From the NCBI GenBank assembly GCA_964512655.1, contig CAZEJT010000001.1, positions 1-64,000 of the forward strand: a stretch of DNA of 64,000 nt, given 5' to 3'. The notes beneath the pieces were generated by a model that saw nothing but the letters and a program-made list of their open reading frames with translations, made no database searches and was not told where the DNA came from. Source of the stretch: VBOC01 sp964512655 (GTDB lineage: Bacteria > Bacteroidota > Ignavibacteria > UBA10030 > SZUA-254). Positions 39,780 through 48,282 of this stretch are shown piece by piece; position 1 is the stretch's first letter; each line of letters opens with the position of its first letter. A program made the translations under genes and the position numbers.

Positions 39780-42273
39780 CCACCACAATTGTCATGTCGT
39801 CGTTCTGCTCGGCGTCGCCGCGGAAACGCGCCGCCTCCGCGATCAGCGCGTCCTGAAGCTCTCTCGCGCTCCTTCCGCCGTTCGAGCCGATGACGTTGCA
39901 GAGCGCGTCTTCTCCCAATTCAGCCCGATCGGTGTTCATCGCTTCCGAAAGACCGTCGGAGTAGAAGACGAAGAGCGACCCGCGCTTGAGCGGAATCTCG
40001 ACTTCCTGCAGAGTTTCCTCAAAAATTACCCCGCGCTCCAGCCCTAATCCGATACCGCCTGCGCTCAGCTCCGAGATCCCGTCTCCCAGCCCCAGGATGG
40101 CTTTGTTGTGCCCCGCCCGGCAGACCCGCACACACCCCCGCTCCACATCAAAGAGGCCGAGAATCATCGTGATAAATGAGTTCCGCTCGATCCCGCCGTA
40201 GAGGAGGCGGTTCACGTGGATGAGCATCTCTCTGGGCGAGCGATACATTCCCGCGGCGAGCTGTATCATCCCCTGGACCTTCGACATGTAAAGCGCCGCC
40301 GACATGCCCTTTCCCGAGACGTCCGCCACGACCGCGAGCAGATGCTTCGGATCAAGCGTGATAAAGTCGAAATAATCGCCGCCGACGAACGAGGCCGGAA
40401 TGGTTATCCCGGTGACGTCGAGGCCCGCAACCCGCGGAGTCGCCTTCGGGAGGAGGCCCTGCTGGATCCGCCGGGCCATCCCGAGCTCCTCCTCGATCTT
40501 TTCCTTCTCGATTTCGGAGCGGTGGAGACGGGAGTTTTCGATCGCAATCGCCGCCTGGCTTGCGACCGTCGTCAGGAGGTCTATGTCGTCCTGCGAGTAC
40601 ACCTTGCCCGAGAGTTTTGGCCCGACCGCGATCAGACCGATGAGCCGGTCCTGGATAAGCATCGGCAGGGCCAGCACGATCCCCGACCTCAGGATCTTCT
40701 GCTGGTCGGCCTCGTTGATCACAATTCCTCCCGACTCTTCGCCGAGAAAGTAGAGGGTTTGCGCGGTCCTGTTCAGCCGGAGATGCTCGAGGAGTCCGTC
40801 GCGCGTGTTCGAGAAGTCGCAGCACTCCCGGTCGATATTCCGCGACATGCTCATCAGCCCGTGATGCTCGCCGCACACAATCACCGCGATCTTGTCGACG
40901 TGCATCGTCCCGGAAATTCGCGCGACGATCACATCCATGATCTGTTCGAGGTTGATGTAGCGCGGGAGTTCCTGGCTGAACTCCAGGAGGGCCCGCTGGT
41001 AGTCTCTACGATCCCGGTAGAACGTGCGGTCGATGGAGTCCTGCACCCTTCTCTTGATCGGATCGAAGACGAACGCTATGACAATCAGGGCGGCCGCGCT
41101 CAGGATCTTGCTGTCCGAGTTCCCCATCACCAGCGCGATCAGGCTTCCTATGCCGAAGACAACCGCAAAATAGATCGCGGCCAACGACGCGGTGACAACG
41201 CCGTAGATGAGACTCCTCTCCACGACCAGGTCGATGTCCATCAGACGGTAGCGGAAAATGGCATATCCGAACATCACCGGCGTGAGAACGATCAGGAGGA
41301 TCGGCAGCATGAACGTGGGTCGGAGGAAGAACGCGAACGGATTGACGGCAGTGAGGATCGCGATATACGAGAATACGAGGACGCCGGCGATTACCCCGAT
41401 GACCACCGGCCTGAGACGGGGCCGGAGCTCCCGCGGAACGCGCGCGGCATACTGGGCGACGAAGAAACAGAGGCCCGTCACGAAGAAGGTGATGGGCGCC
41501 GATGCGAGATACAGCGTAGCCTGTTGACCTAAGGCCAGAACCCGGCTGAACAGAAAGAACAGAAGGGGCACTAACCCAACGATGTAGAGGGCCGGCCTGA
41601 TCCATCGCCGGTCGAGGAGCGGGTGGCGTACCGGAAAGTGGAGGAAGAAGCCGATCATCACCGGAGCGATGAAAATCCGGGGGAGGAGAAACGTGAGGGC
41701 GAACAACGAGTTCTTCCACGCCGGATCGGCGGCGTCGAGGTTGAGCGTGAACATGCCGAAGACAAGCATGCAGACGATTCCGTAGCGCGCGAACATCCTC
41801 TGGATGTTCCCGTCGGGCTTGGTCAGGACGACGACCGTTCCCACCACGAGAAACCCCAGTCCCAGCAAATAGAGCGAAAAACTGAAGACCTCGAAGAGCT
41901 TAACGATACTGATCGTGGCGTGGAATTGGCTGGTTCCCCGGGCAACAAGATACGTTGCGGTGGCGCCCGCGGGGAGAGCGTTGAGGATTGAGCCGGCGGT
42001 ACGGAGGTCGATCTGGCGTCCGTTGATTTCAAGGAGCGTATCCCCGTTCCGTATGCCCGCCAGATCCGTTACTCCCCCGGGGATAACGTCGCTGATCACC
42101 AGTCCGCGCTTCCCCCGCTCCGGCGCTCTCCACACGCACTGATCGTTGCTGATCCCCTTGAAAAGCAGAAGGTCGAGGATGTGATACGTGGTGACGAGAA
42201 AGGCCAGGAACGCAGCGACGAGGTAGACGATTCTGATGGTGCGCCTGGACCAATTCTCAGAAGAAAATCTCAT
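39757..42273 (-). CDS. PDZ-7TM-GAF-SpoIIE PP2C-family serine phosphatase
   Basis: About 838 residues from ATG 42273 (a GTG at 42288 is an alternative; neither has a good ribosome site). One N-terminal helix (about 10-35) is followed by a PDZ-like domain (GLVISDVIPGGVTDLAGIRNGD, about 56-130). About seven membrane helices span about 130-385. A GAF domain lies near 430-570. The SpoIIE/RsbU PP2C catalytic domain runs from about 600 to the end (GGDYFDFITL and VADVSGKGMSAALYMS, with metal-binding Asp pairs; the end reads DDMTIVVVKA). Such phosphatases usually act on anti-anti-sigma factors; none is nearby. Confidence 0.86.
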   Translation of the reverse strand: MRFSSENWSRRTIRIVYLVAAFLAFLVTTYHILDLLLFKGISNDQCVWRAPERGKRGLVISDVIPGGVTDLAGIRNGDTLLEINGRQIDLRTAGSILNALPAGATATYLVARGTSQFHATISIVKLFEVFSFSLYLLGLGFLVVGTVVVLTKPDGNIQRMFARYGIVCMLVFGMFTLNLDAADPAWKNSLFALTFLLPRIFIAPVMIGFFLHFPVRHPLLDRRWIRPALYIVGLVPLLFFLFSRVLALGQQATLYLASAPITFFVTGLCFFVAQYAARVPRELRPRLRPVVIGVIAGVLVFSYIAILTAVNPFAFFLRPTFMLPILLIVLTPVMFGYAIFRYRLMDIDLVVERSLIYGVVTASLAAIYFAVVFGIGSLIALVMGNSDSKILSAAALIVIAFVFDPIKRRVQDSIDRTFYRDRRDYQRALLEFSQELPRYINLEQIMDVIVARISGTMHVDKIAVIVCGEHHGLMSMSRNIDRECCDFSNTRDGLLEHLRLNRTAQTLYFLGEESGGIVINEADQQKILRSGIVLALPMLIQDRLIGLIAVGPKLSGKVYSQDDIDLLTTVASQAAIAIENSRLHRSEIEKEKIEEELGMARRIQQGLLPKATPRVAGLDVTGITIPASFVGGDYFDFITLDPKHLLAVVADVSGKGMSAALYMSKVQGMIQLAAGMYRSPREMLIHVNRLLYGGIERNSFITMILGLFDVERGCVRVCRAGHNKAILGLGDGISELSAGGIGLGLERGVIFEETLQEVEIPLKRGSLFVFYSDGLSEAMNTDRAELGEDALCNVIGSNGGRSARELQDALIAEAARFRGDAEQNDDMTIVVVKADGLR

Positions 42274-42325
42274 AGGCGAATGTACCACTCGAGGGAGCGA
42301 AATGCAATGAAACGGAGATAGCGAC

Positions 42326-42412
42326 GCCGGCTAAAGCCGGCGCCTACAACCGGCACGTACAACCGGCGCGTACGATCGGCGCGTACGATCGGCGCCTGCA
42401 ACCGGGGTGTAC
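42326..42412 (+). repeat. Type I repeat with six 13-base tandem units
   Basis: GCCGGCT (42326-42332) and AGCCGGC are followed by six 13-base units (42335-42347, 42348-42360, 42361-42373, 42374-42386, 42387-42399, 42400-42412). All are variants of the same tail unit as at 38704 (AACCGGCGCGTAC and close forms). It is not a CRISPR: no spacers. Confidence 0.85.
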
Positions 42413-42471
42413 GCGCGTTGGATTGTGTTGAGGCGGCGCATTGAGAGGGGCGCGCATTCCCCGATTCCTGG

Positions 42472-42500
42472 TTGCTTTTTTTGTGCGATTTGATTACCTT
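42472..42500 (+). promoter_or_regulatory. Putative promoter, TTGCTT-17-TACCTT
   Basis: TTGCTT (42472-42477), 17 bases, TACCTT (42495-42500), 62 bases before the first response regulator ATG. Confidence 0.45.
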
Positions 42501-42562
42501 CATGCCAGATAATTCAGAAACCGGGGCTTAAACAGGGATGAATCTCCCCAAAGGGACTGCGT

Positions 42563-42931
42563 ATGGCCGATAAGAGTCGCATACTTGTTGTCGATGACGA
42601 GGAACCCCTTCGGTCCGTCCTCAGCAACGAACTGAGCGGAGCGGGCTACGAAGTCGCGACGGCCTCCGACGGCGACGAGGCCATCTCGACGGTCCAGAAC
42701 AGGAAGTTTGACCTCGTCCTCCTCGACATCAAGATGCCGCGGGTGGACGGCTTCGCGGTCCTGAAATTCATCAAGAAGGGATACCCGGCGCTCAAGGTTA
42801 TCATGCTGACCGGTTTTGCCGACCTCAAAAACGCGATCGAATCCAAAAAGCACGGGGCTGAGGATTTCGTGAGCAAACCCTACGATCTCGTCGACCTCCT
42901 GACAACCATCGAGCGCGTGCTGAGCGAGTAG
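42563..42931 (+). CDS. Single-domain response regulator (CheY-like receiver)
   Basis: 122 residues, a receiver domain alone. The acidic triad is present (Asp11, Asp12 and the phosphoacceptor Asp55 in LVLLDIKMPRVDG), as are the conserved Thr (MLTGF, about 85) and Lys (SKPYD, near 107). With no output domain it must act through protein contacts. It lies 15 bases ahead of a sigma-54 activator with a related receiver domain. Confidence 0.93.
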   Translation: MADKSRILVVDDEEPLRSVLSNELSGAGYEVATASDGDEAISTVQNRKFDLVLLDIKMPRVDGFAVLKFIKKGYPALKVIMLTGFADLKNAIESKKHGAEDFVSKPYDLVDLLTTIERVLSE

Positions 42932-42946
42932 ATTCCTCCGCTCCCG

Positions 42947-44287
42947 ATGCCGCAGCGTTACCAGATCCTCATCGTTGACGACGAAGCGTCGATCACGACG
43001 CTCCTGAAGGAAGAGCTCGAAGTACACCAGTCCTATGAAGTCGACCTGGCGTTCGACGGCGCCGAAGGCATCAACCTCATCCAGAAGAAGATCTACGACG
43101 TCGTCCTGCTCGACATGAAGATGCCCCGGGTCGACGGCCGGGAGGTCCTCCAGTTCATCCAGTCGCACTCCCCCTCCTCCCAGGTCATCATCCTCTCCCA
43201 GTTCGCCGATCTCAAGATGGCCGTCGAAAGCACCAAGCTCGGGGCGTACGAAGTGCTTGGCAAGCCGTACGATATCGAGCAGATCGAGCAGACGATCCAG
43301 CGCGCCATCGACCGCAAGAAGCTTACCATCGACAACAAGCTCCTGCAGACGGAGCTGGACCGGAAGGCGGGCCCGTCGGAGCTGGTCGGCGAGAGCAAAG
43401 CGCTCAGGGATGTCGTCGAGAGCGCGCAGCGGGTGGCTGCGAGCGACTCGATCGTCCTGATCCACGGCGCGAGCGGAACCGGGAAGGAGCTGATCGCGCA
43501 CCTCATCCATTCGTCCAGCCCCCGGAAGGACCGCCCCTTCGTACCGGTCAACTGCTCGTCGATTCCCGACTCCCTACTCGAAAGCGAGCTCTTCGGGCAC
43601 GAGAAGGGCGCGTTCACCAACGCTTATGCTGCCAAGCCGGGGCTTGTCGAGGTCGCCAACGGCGGCACGCTCTTCCTCGACGAGGTGGGAGACATTAGCC
43701 CGGTCATCCAGCCGAAGCTCCTGAGGTTCCTTGAGACGGGCGATTTCCGCAGGGTGGGAGGGACGGTGGAATTGAAGGCGGATGTGCGCGTCATCTCCGC
43801 GACCAACAAGAGCCTTCAGGAGGAAGCCCGCGCAGGGCGCTTCCGGGAGGACCTCTTCTACCGGTTAAACGTGGTGACCATCCGGGTCCCTCACCTCAAG
43901 GATCACCGCGAGGACATTCCCTCGCTTGTCGACTTTTTCCTCCGAAAGAAATCGAAATCAAAAGATCCGAAAAAGGTGAGCAGCCGGGCGATGGAGACCC
44001 TGATGCTCTACGACTGGCCGGGAAACGTCCGAGAGCTGGAGCACGTCATCGAGGGCGCGATCATCCTCTCTCCCGGGCAGGTGATCGAGGTGGCCGACCT
44101 TCACCTGAACGACAGGCACTCCGATCCGGTGCCCGAGACGCTGGCGATCGAGGATGTCGAGAAGCAGCACATCGAGAAGGTGCTGAAGATGTTCAAGGGA
44201 AACCGCAAGAAGAGCGCCGAAGCCCTCAGCATAAGCGAGAAAGGCCTCTACCTCAAGATCAAGGAGTACGGGATCATTATCGAGTAG
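42947..44287 (+). CDS. NtrC-family sigma-54-dependent response regulator (GAFTNA variant)
   Basis: 446 residues. Receiver domain (1-125) with phosphoacceptor Asp56; AAA+ domain with Walker A GASGTGKE near 175-182 and Walker B LFLDEVGD near 243; C-terminal Fis-type helix-turn-helix (KKSAEALSISEKGLYLKIKE). The sigma-54 contact loop, usually GAFTGA, reads GAFTNA at 221-226. Such variants occur in some NtrC-like proteins, but a G-to-N change can reduce sigma-54 contact. The cognate kinase is not adjacent. Confidence 0.93.
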   Translation: MPQRYQILIVDDEASITTLLKEELEVHQSYEVDLAFDGAEGINLIQKKIYDVVLLDMKMPRVDGREVLQFIQSHSPSSQVIILSQFADLKMAVESTKLGAYEVLGKPYDIEQIEQTIQRAIDRKKLTIDNKLLQTELDRKAGPSELVGESKALRDVVESAQRVAASDSIVLIHGASGTGKELIAHLIHSSSPRKDRPFVPVNCSSIPDSLLESELFGHEKGAFTNAYAAKPGLVEVANGGTLFLDEVGDISPVIQPKLLRFLETGDFRRVGGTVELKADVRVISATNKSLQEEARAGRFREDLFYRLNVVTIRVPHLKDHREDIPSLVDFFLRKKSKSKDPKKVSSRAMETLMLYDWPGNVRELEHVIEGAIILSPGQVIEVADLHLNDRHSDPVPETLAIEDVEKQHIEKVLKMFKGNRKKSAEALSISEKGLYLKIKEYGIIIE

Positions 44288-44297
44288 CCGAGCGAAC

Positions 44298-44320
44298 GCC
44301 GGCTACGGCCGGCGCCTACC
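44298..44320 (+). repeat. Type I hairpin repeat
   Basis: GCCGGC TAC GGCCGGC with tail GCCTACC, ten bases after the preceding regulator stop. Confidence 0.7.
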
Positions 44321-44441
44321 GTCGATGTTTGACTTTCCGGCGAACTTTTCGTAATTTTCCGCCGGATTGAAGCACATGGCGCCCTGAGTTCGGATCTGCG
44401 GACGGGGCGTTTCTTGTATATTTTCAGATGATCAGCCTTCC

Positions 44442-45611
44442 ATGCCTGTCACCCAGGGCGTAGATTATTATGATATCACGAGACTCCTCGCCGAGGAGGA
44501 GGTCCTTGTCCGTGACACCGTGCGCGAGTTTGTCGAGTCCGAAGTACTCCCCATTATCGAGAAACACAACCGCGCAGGGACATTTCCGCTGCCCCTCGTG
44601 GAAAAGATGGCCGAGCTGGGCATGTTCGGATCCACGCTCCCCGCAAAGTACGGCTGCGCAGAGATGAATAACGTCGCATACGGCCTCGTCATGCAGGAAT
44701 TGGAGCGGGGCGACAGTGGCGTGCGGAGCTTTGCCTCCGTTCAGAGCGCACTCGTCATGTATCCCATATACACCTTCGGATCGGAGGCGCAGAAGGATCA
44801 CTGGCTTCCCAGGCTGGCCTCCGGGAAGAAAATCGGATGTTTCGGCCTGACGGAGCCCGACTACGGTTCCAATCCCGGCGGGATGATCACGAGAGCGGAG
44901 GAACGAGGCGACTGCTATGTGCTGAACGGAGCCAAGATGTGGATCACGAACGGCACGATCGCGGATGTGGCTGTGGTCTGGGCGAAGCTCAACGGGGTCG
45001 TCCACGGATTCCTCGTAGAGAAGGGAACGAAGGGGTTTAACGCACCCGAGATGACGGGAAAGCACTCCCTCCGAGCTTCAGTGACATCCGAACTGATTTT
45101 CCAGGACTGCATGATTCCGAAAGACAATATGCTGCCGAAGACGGAGGGCCTAAAGGCGCCTCTCATGTGCCTGAACCAGGCCCGCTACGGCATCGCATGG
45201 GGCGCCACGGGGGCTGCCATGGCGTGTTACGAGACGGCGCTTGCCTACGCGAAATCCCGCATACAGTTCGGCAAGCCGATCGCGTCCTTCCAGATGATAC
45301 AGGAAAAGCTCGTCTATATGGTCACAGAGATCACGAAAGCCCAGCTGCTCACTCTCCAGCTGGGCCGGCTGAAGGACCAGGGCACGCTTCGATTCCAGCA
45401 GGTCTCGATGGCGAAGAGGAACAACGTGCATCACGCACTCGAGATTGCGCGGACGGCGAGGGAGGTCCTCGGCGCAAACGGGATTCTGGACGAGTATCCC
45501 GTGATGCGCCACATGGCAAACCTGGAATCGGTGAAGACCTATGAGGGGACGCACGAAATGCACACTCTCATCGTCGGAGAGGACATCACGGGACTGCCGG
45601 CCTATACATGA
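44442..45611 (+). CDS. Glutaryl-CoA dehydrogenase-like acyl-CoA dehydrogenase
   Basis: 389 residues. The long C-terminal match (ARYGIAWG, QLGRLKDQGTLRFQQVSMAK, ANLESVKTYEGTHEMH) is that of glutaryl-CoA dehydrogenases, which oxidise and decarboxylate glutaryl-CoA to crotonyl-CoA in lysine and tryptophan breakdown. The catalytic Glu is in the TYEGTHEMH segment near 368, and the Arg of ARYG near 247 is typical of glutaryl-CoA members. A TATATT box at 44417-44422 lies 20 bases upstream but without a clear -35 element. The gene stands alone, ahead of guaB. Confidence 0.87.
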   Translation: MPVTQGVDYYDITRLLAEEEVLVRDTVREFVESEVLPIIEKHNRAGTFPLPLVEKMAELGMFGSTLPAKYGCAEMNNVAYGLVMQELERGDSGVRSFASVQSALVMYPIYTFGSEAQKDHWLPRLASGKKIGCFGLTEPDYGSNPGGMITRAEERGDCYVLNGAKMWITNGTIADVAVVWAKLNGVVHGFLVEKGTKGFNAPEMTGKHSLRASVTSELIFQDCMIPKDNMLPKTEGLKAPLMCLNQARYGIAWGATGAAMACYETALAYAKSRIQFGKPIASFQMIQEKLVYMVTEITKAQLLTLQLGRLKDQGTLRFQQVSMAKRNNVHHALEIARTAREVLGANGILDEYPVMRHMANLESVKTYEGTHEMHTLIVGEDITGLPAYT

Positions 45612-45655
45612 TCGGCCGGCCCGTCCAGGTTCTGGGGTGCGCCTCAGGCAGTTAC

Positions 45656-45677
45656 GCCGGCTAAAGCCGGCGACTAC
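45656..45677 (+). repeat. Type I hairpin repeat
   Basis: GCCGGCT AA AGCCGGC with tail GACTAC, between the dehydrogenase and guaB. Confidence 0.8.
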
Positions 45678-45710
45678 GAAAACCAAGACGCAGGCACTAC
45701 CAAAAGCCGG

Positions 45711-47180
45711 ATGAACGCGCGGAACAAATTTCTGGGGGAGGCGATCACGTTTGACGACGTGCTGCTCGTGCCCCGACGGTCGCAGGTCCTTCCCAGGGAC
45801 GCCGACGTTTCGACCCGGCTCTCGCGAAACATCTCGCTCAACATCCCCTTCGTCTCCGCCGCGATGGACACGGTCACCGAAGCCGATCTGGCCGTCGCTC
45901 TCGCGCGCGAAGGCGGCATCGGAATCCTCCACAAGAACATGTCGATAGAGGCGCAGGCGGCCCAGGTAGACCGCGTCAAGCGCTCGGAGAGCGGCATGAT
46001 CCTGGACCCCGTCACCATGAGTCCCGAGCAGACGGTCGGGGACGCCGTCGGGCTGATGAGCAGGCACAAGATCTCGGGCATTCCGATCGTCGACAACCGC
46101 GGCGCGCTCGCCGGCATCCTCACGAACCGCGACCTCCGCTTCGAGCCCGACATGAGCCGGCCGGTATCCTCGGTGATGACGTCGAAGAACCTCGTGACCG
46201 CTCCCGTCGGGACCACCCTCGAACGCGCGGAGCAGATTCTCCAGAAGCACCGGATCGAAAAGCTCCCTGTGGTCGATGCAAAGGGGATGCTCAGGGGGCT
46301 GATTACGGTCAAGGACATGCAGAAGAAGAAACGCCATCCGAACGCGTGCAAGGACGCGCATGGCCGGCTGAGAGTGGGCGCAGCGGTCGGGGTCACCCCG
46401 GATTCCGTCGAGCGCGTGGCCGCCCTTCTGAAGGCGTGCGCAGACGTGGTCATCGTCGACACCGCGCACGGGCACTCGAAGGGCGTCCTGGAGGCCGTCA
46501 GGAGCATCAAGAAGAAGTTTCCCGAGTGCGAGCTGATCGCCGGGAACGTCGCCACGGCCGAGGCGGTACAGGATCTGATCAGGGCCGGCGCCGACGCGGT
46601 CAAGATCGGCATCGGTCCGGGCTCTATCTGCACGACGCGCATCATCGCCGGAGTCGGCGTCCCCCAGGTGACGGCCATCTACGATTGCGCCAGGGCTGCG
46701 GCCCGTTCAAAAGTTCCGGTGATCGCCGACGGGGGAGTCAAGCAGACGGGCGATATCGCCAAGGCGATCGCGGCCGGCGCGGACAGCGTCATGATGGGAA
46801 ACCTCTTCGCGGGCGTGGACGAAAGCCCGGGAGAAAAAGTTCTGTTCGAAGGGAGGAGCTACAAGATGTACCGCGGGATGGGCTCGCTTGAGGCGATGAA
46901 GAAAGGGAGCAGCGACCGCTATTTCCAGGACGTGGAAGACGACCTGCCGAAACTCGTTCCGGAAGGGATCGAGGGAAGGGTGCCCTACAAGGGGCCGCTC
47001 GCCGACACCGTTTTCCAGCTCACCGGGGGCCTGCGGGCCGCGATGGGGTACTGCGGATGCGCGACAATCGCCGAGATGAAGGAGCACGCCCGCTTCGTCA
47101 AAGTTTCCGAGGCCGGCAACCGCGAGAGCCACCCTCACGACGTGTCGATCACCAAGGAGCCCCCTAACTACTTCTCATGA
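45711..47180 (+). CDS. guaB: IMP dehydrogenase
   Basis: 489 residues. The catalytic cysteine is Cys307 in GSICTTR, and the barrel is split by two CBS domains (about 95-215) as usual. The flap motif YRGMGSLEAM and DGGVKQTGD are conserved. It oxidises IMP to XMP with NAD+, the first step to GMP. It begins the run guaB, M24 peptidase, glycosyltransferase, purD, epimerase and meaB; its stop overlaps the next start as ATGA. Confidence 0.97.
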   Translation: MNARNKFLGEAITFDDVLLVPRRSQVLPRDADVSTRLSRNISLNIPFVSAAMDTVTEADLAVALAREGGIGILHKNMSIEAQAAQVDRVKRSESGMILDPVTMSPEQTVGDAVGLMSRHKISGIPIVDNRGALAGILTNRDLRFEPDMSRPVSSVMTSKNLVTAPVGTTLERAEQILQKHRIEKLPVVDAKGMLRGLITVKDMQKKKRHPNACKDAHGRLRVGAAVGVTPDSVERVAALLKACADVVIVDTAHGHSKGVLEAVRSIKKKFPECELIAGNVATAEAVQDLIRAGADAVKIGIGPGSICTTRIIAGVGVPQVTAIYDCARAAARSKVPVIADGGVKQTGDIAKAIAAGADSVMMGNLFAGVDESPGEKVLFEGRSYKMYRGMGSLEAMKKGSSDRYFQDVEDDLPKLVPEGIEGRVPYKGPLADTVFQLTGGLRAAMGYCGCATIAEMKEHARFVKVSEAGNRESHPHDVSITKEPPNYFS

Positions 47181-48280
47181 CCCGCGCACGGCGCCGGCCG
47201 GCCCGGTTTCCCACTCATACCAGACTCCGAAAGCTCCGCGACCAGTTCGCCCGGATCGGGGTCGACTCGTTTCTGGTCACGTTTCAGCCCCATCTCCGGT
47301 ACCTCAGCGGGTTTTCCGGCTCGGCGGGTGCAGGCCTCGTTACGGCCGACACGGCAGTGCTCCTCACCGACGGTCGGTACGCCGATCAGGTTCGGGGAGA
47401 GGTACGGGGGTGGAAGATCGCAATATGCCGCGAGGGTTTCCTCGAAGAACTCGGGCGCCGCAGGCTCCTGGTGACCAGCCAGCGGGTCGGATTCGACGGC
47501 AACACGATCACCTATGCCCAGTACCGGCTCTTCAAGAAGACGTTTCCGGGAGTCACCTTCCGGCCGAGGGTCGACTGCGTGGAGAACATCGCGGTCGTCA
47601 AGGACGAGGAAGAGATCGCAAACATCCGGAAGGCGGTCGCGATCACCGACCGCGTGTTCACGGACATCCTCGGCCTCATCAGGCCGGGAATCCGCGAGCT
47701 CGACATCGCGGCTGAGATCTCCTACCGCCAGCTGAAATACGGGGCGGAGGGAGACGCCTTCGAAACGATCGTCGCAAGCGGTGAAAGGGGGGCTCTTCCG
47801 CACGGCCGCGCCTCGATGAAGAAGATCGGTCAGCGCGAGATGGTCACGCTCGACTTCGGCTGCGTCTACCGCGGATATCACAGCGACATGACGAGAACCG
47901 TGGCCCTCGGACGGCCCAATCCCGAGGCGGCGAAAATTTACCGCACGGTGCTCGACGCGCAATCGCGCGCCGTCGAAGCGGCCAGGGCGGGAGTCAGGAC
48001 CGGCGATCTGGACGCGGTGGCGAGATCCGCGATCAGGAAGGAGGGGTACGACAGGTATTTCCGTCACTCGCTCGGCCACGGGCTCGGGCTCCAGATCCAC
48101 GAGCCTCCACGGATCTCGGTGCTGAGCAGATCGGTGCTCGAGCCCGGAAACGTCGTCACGATCGAGCCCGGGATTTACGTCGCGGGACTGGGAGGGGTCA
48201 GGATCGAGGACGACGTGGTGATTCGCGCGGACCACTGCGAGGTGTTGAACCGGTCGTCGAAGGAGCTGATCGTTCTCTGA
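47177..48280 (+). CDS. M24 family Xaa-Pro peptidase (aminopeptidase P/prolidase-like)
   Basis: 367 residues. A creatinase-type N-terminal domain (about 1-130) precedes the pita-bread catalytic domain with metal ligands in DFGCVYRGYHSDMTRT (two Asp), HSLGHGLGLQIHEPP (His), TIEPGIY (Glu) and VRIEDDVVI (Glu). The enzyme cleaves peptides with proline in the second position. A basic N-terminus (TRARRRPARFP) has no signal peptide, so it is probably cytosolic. ATGA overlap with guaB. Confidence 0.92.
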   Translation: MTRARRRPARFPTHTRLRKLRDQFARIGVDSFLVTFQPHLRYLSGFSGSAGAGLVTADTAVLLTDGRYADQVRGEVRGWKIAICREGFLEELGRRRLLVTSQRVGFDGNTITYAQYRLFKKTFPGVTFRPRVDCVENIAVVKDEEEIANIRKAVAITDRVFTDILGLIRPGIRELDIAAEISYRQLKYGAEGDAFETIVASGERGALPHGRASMKKIGQREMVTLDFGCVYRGYHSDMTRTVALGRPNPEAAKIYRTVLDAQSRAVEAARAGVRTGDLDAVARSAIRKEGYDRYFRHSLGHGLGLQIHEPPRISVLSRSVLEPGNVVTIEPGIYVAGLGGVRIEDDVVIRADHCEVLNRSSKELIVL

Positions 48281-48282
48281 CC

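Noticed and set aside
42335..42412. CRISPR array
   Set aside because: The six 13-base units are contiguous with no spacers, and no cas gene is near.
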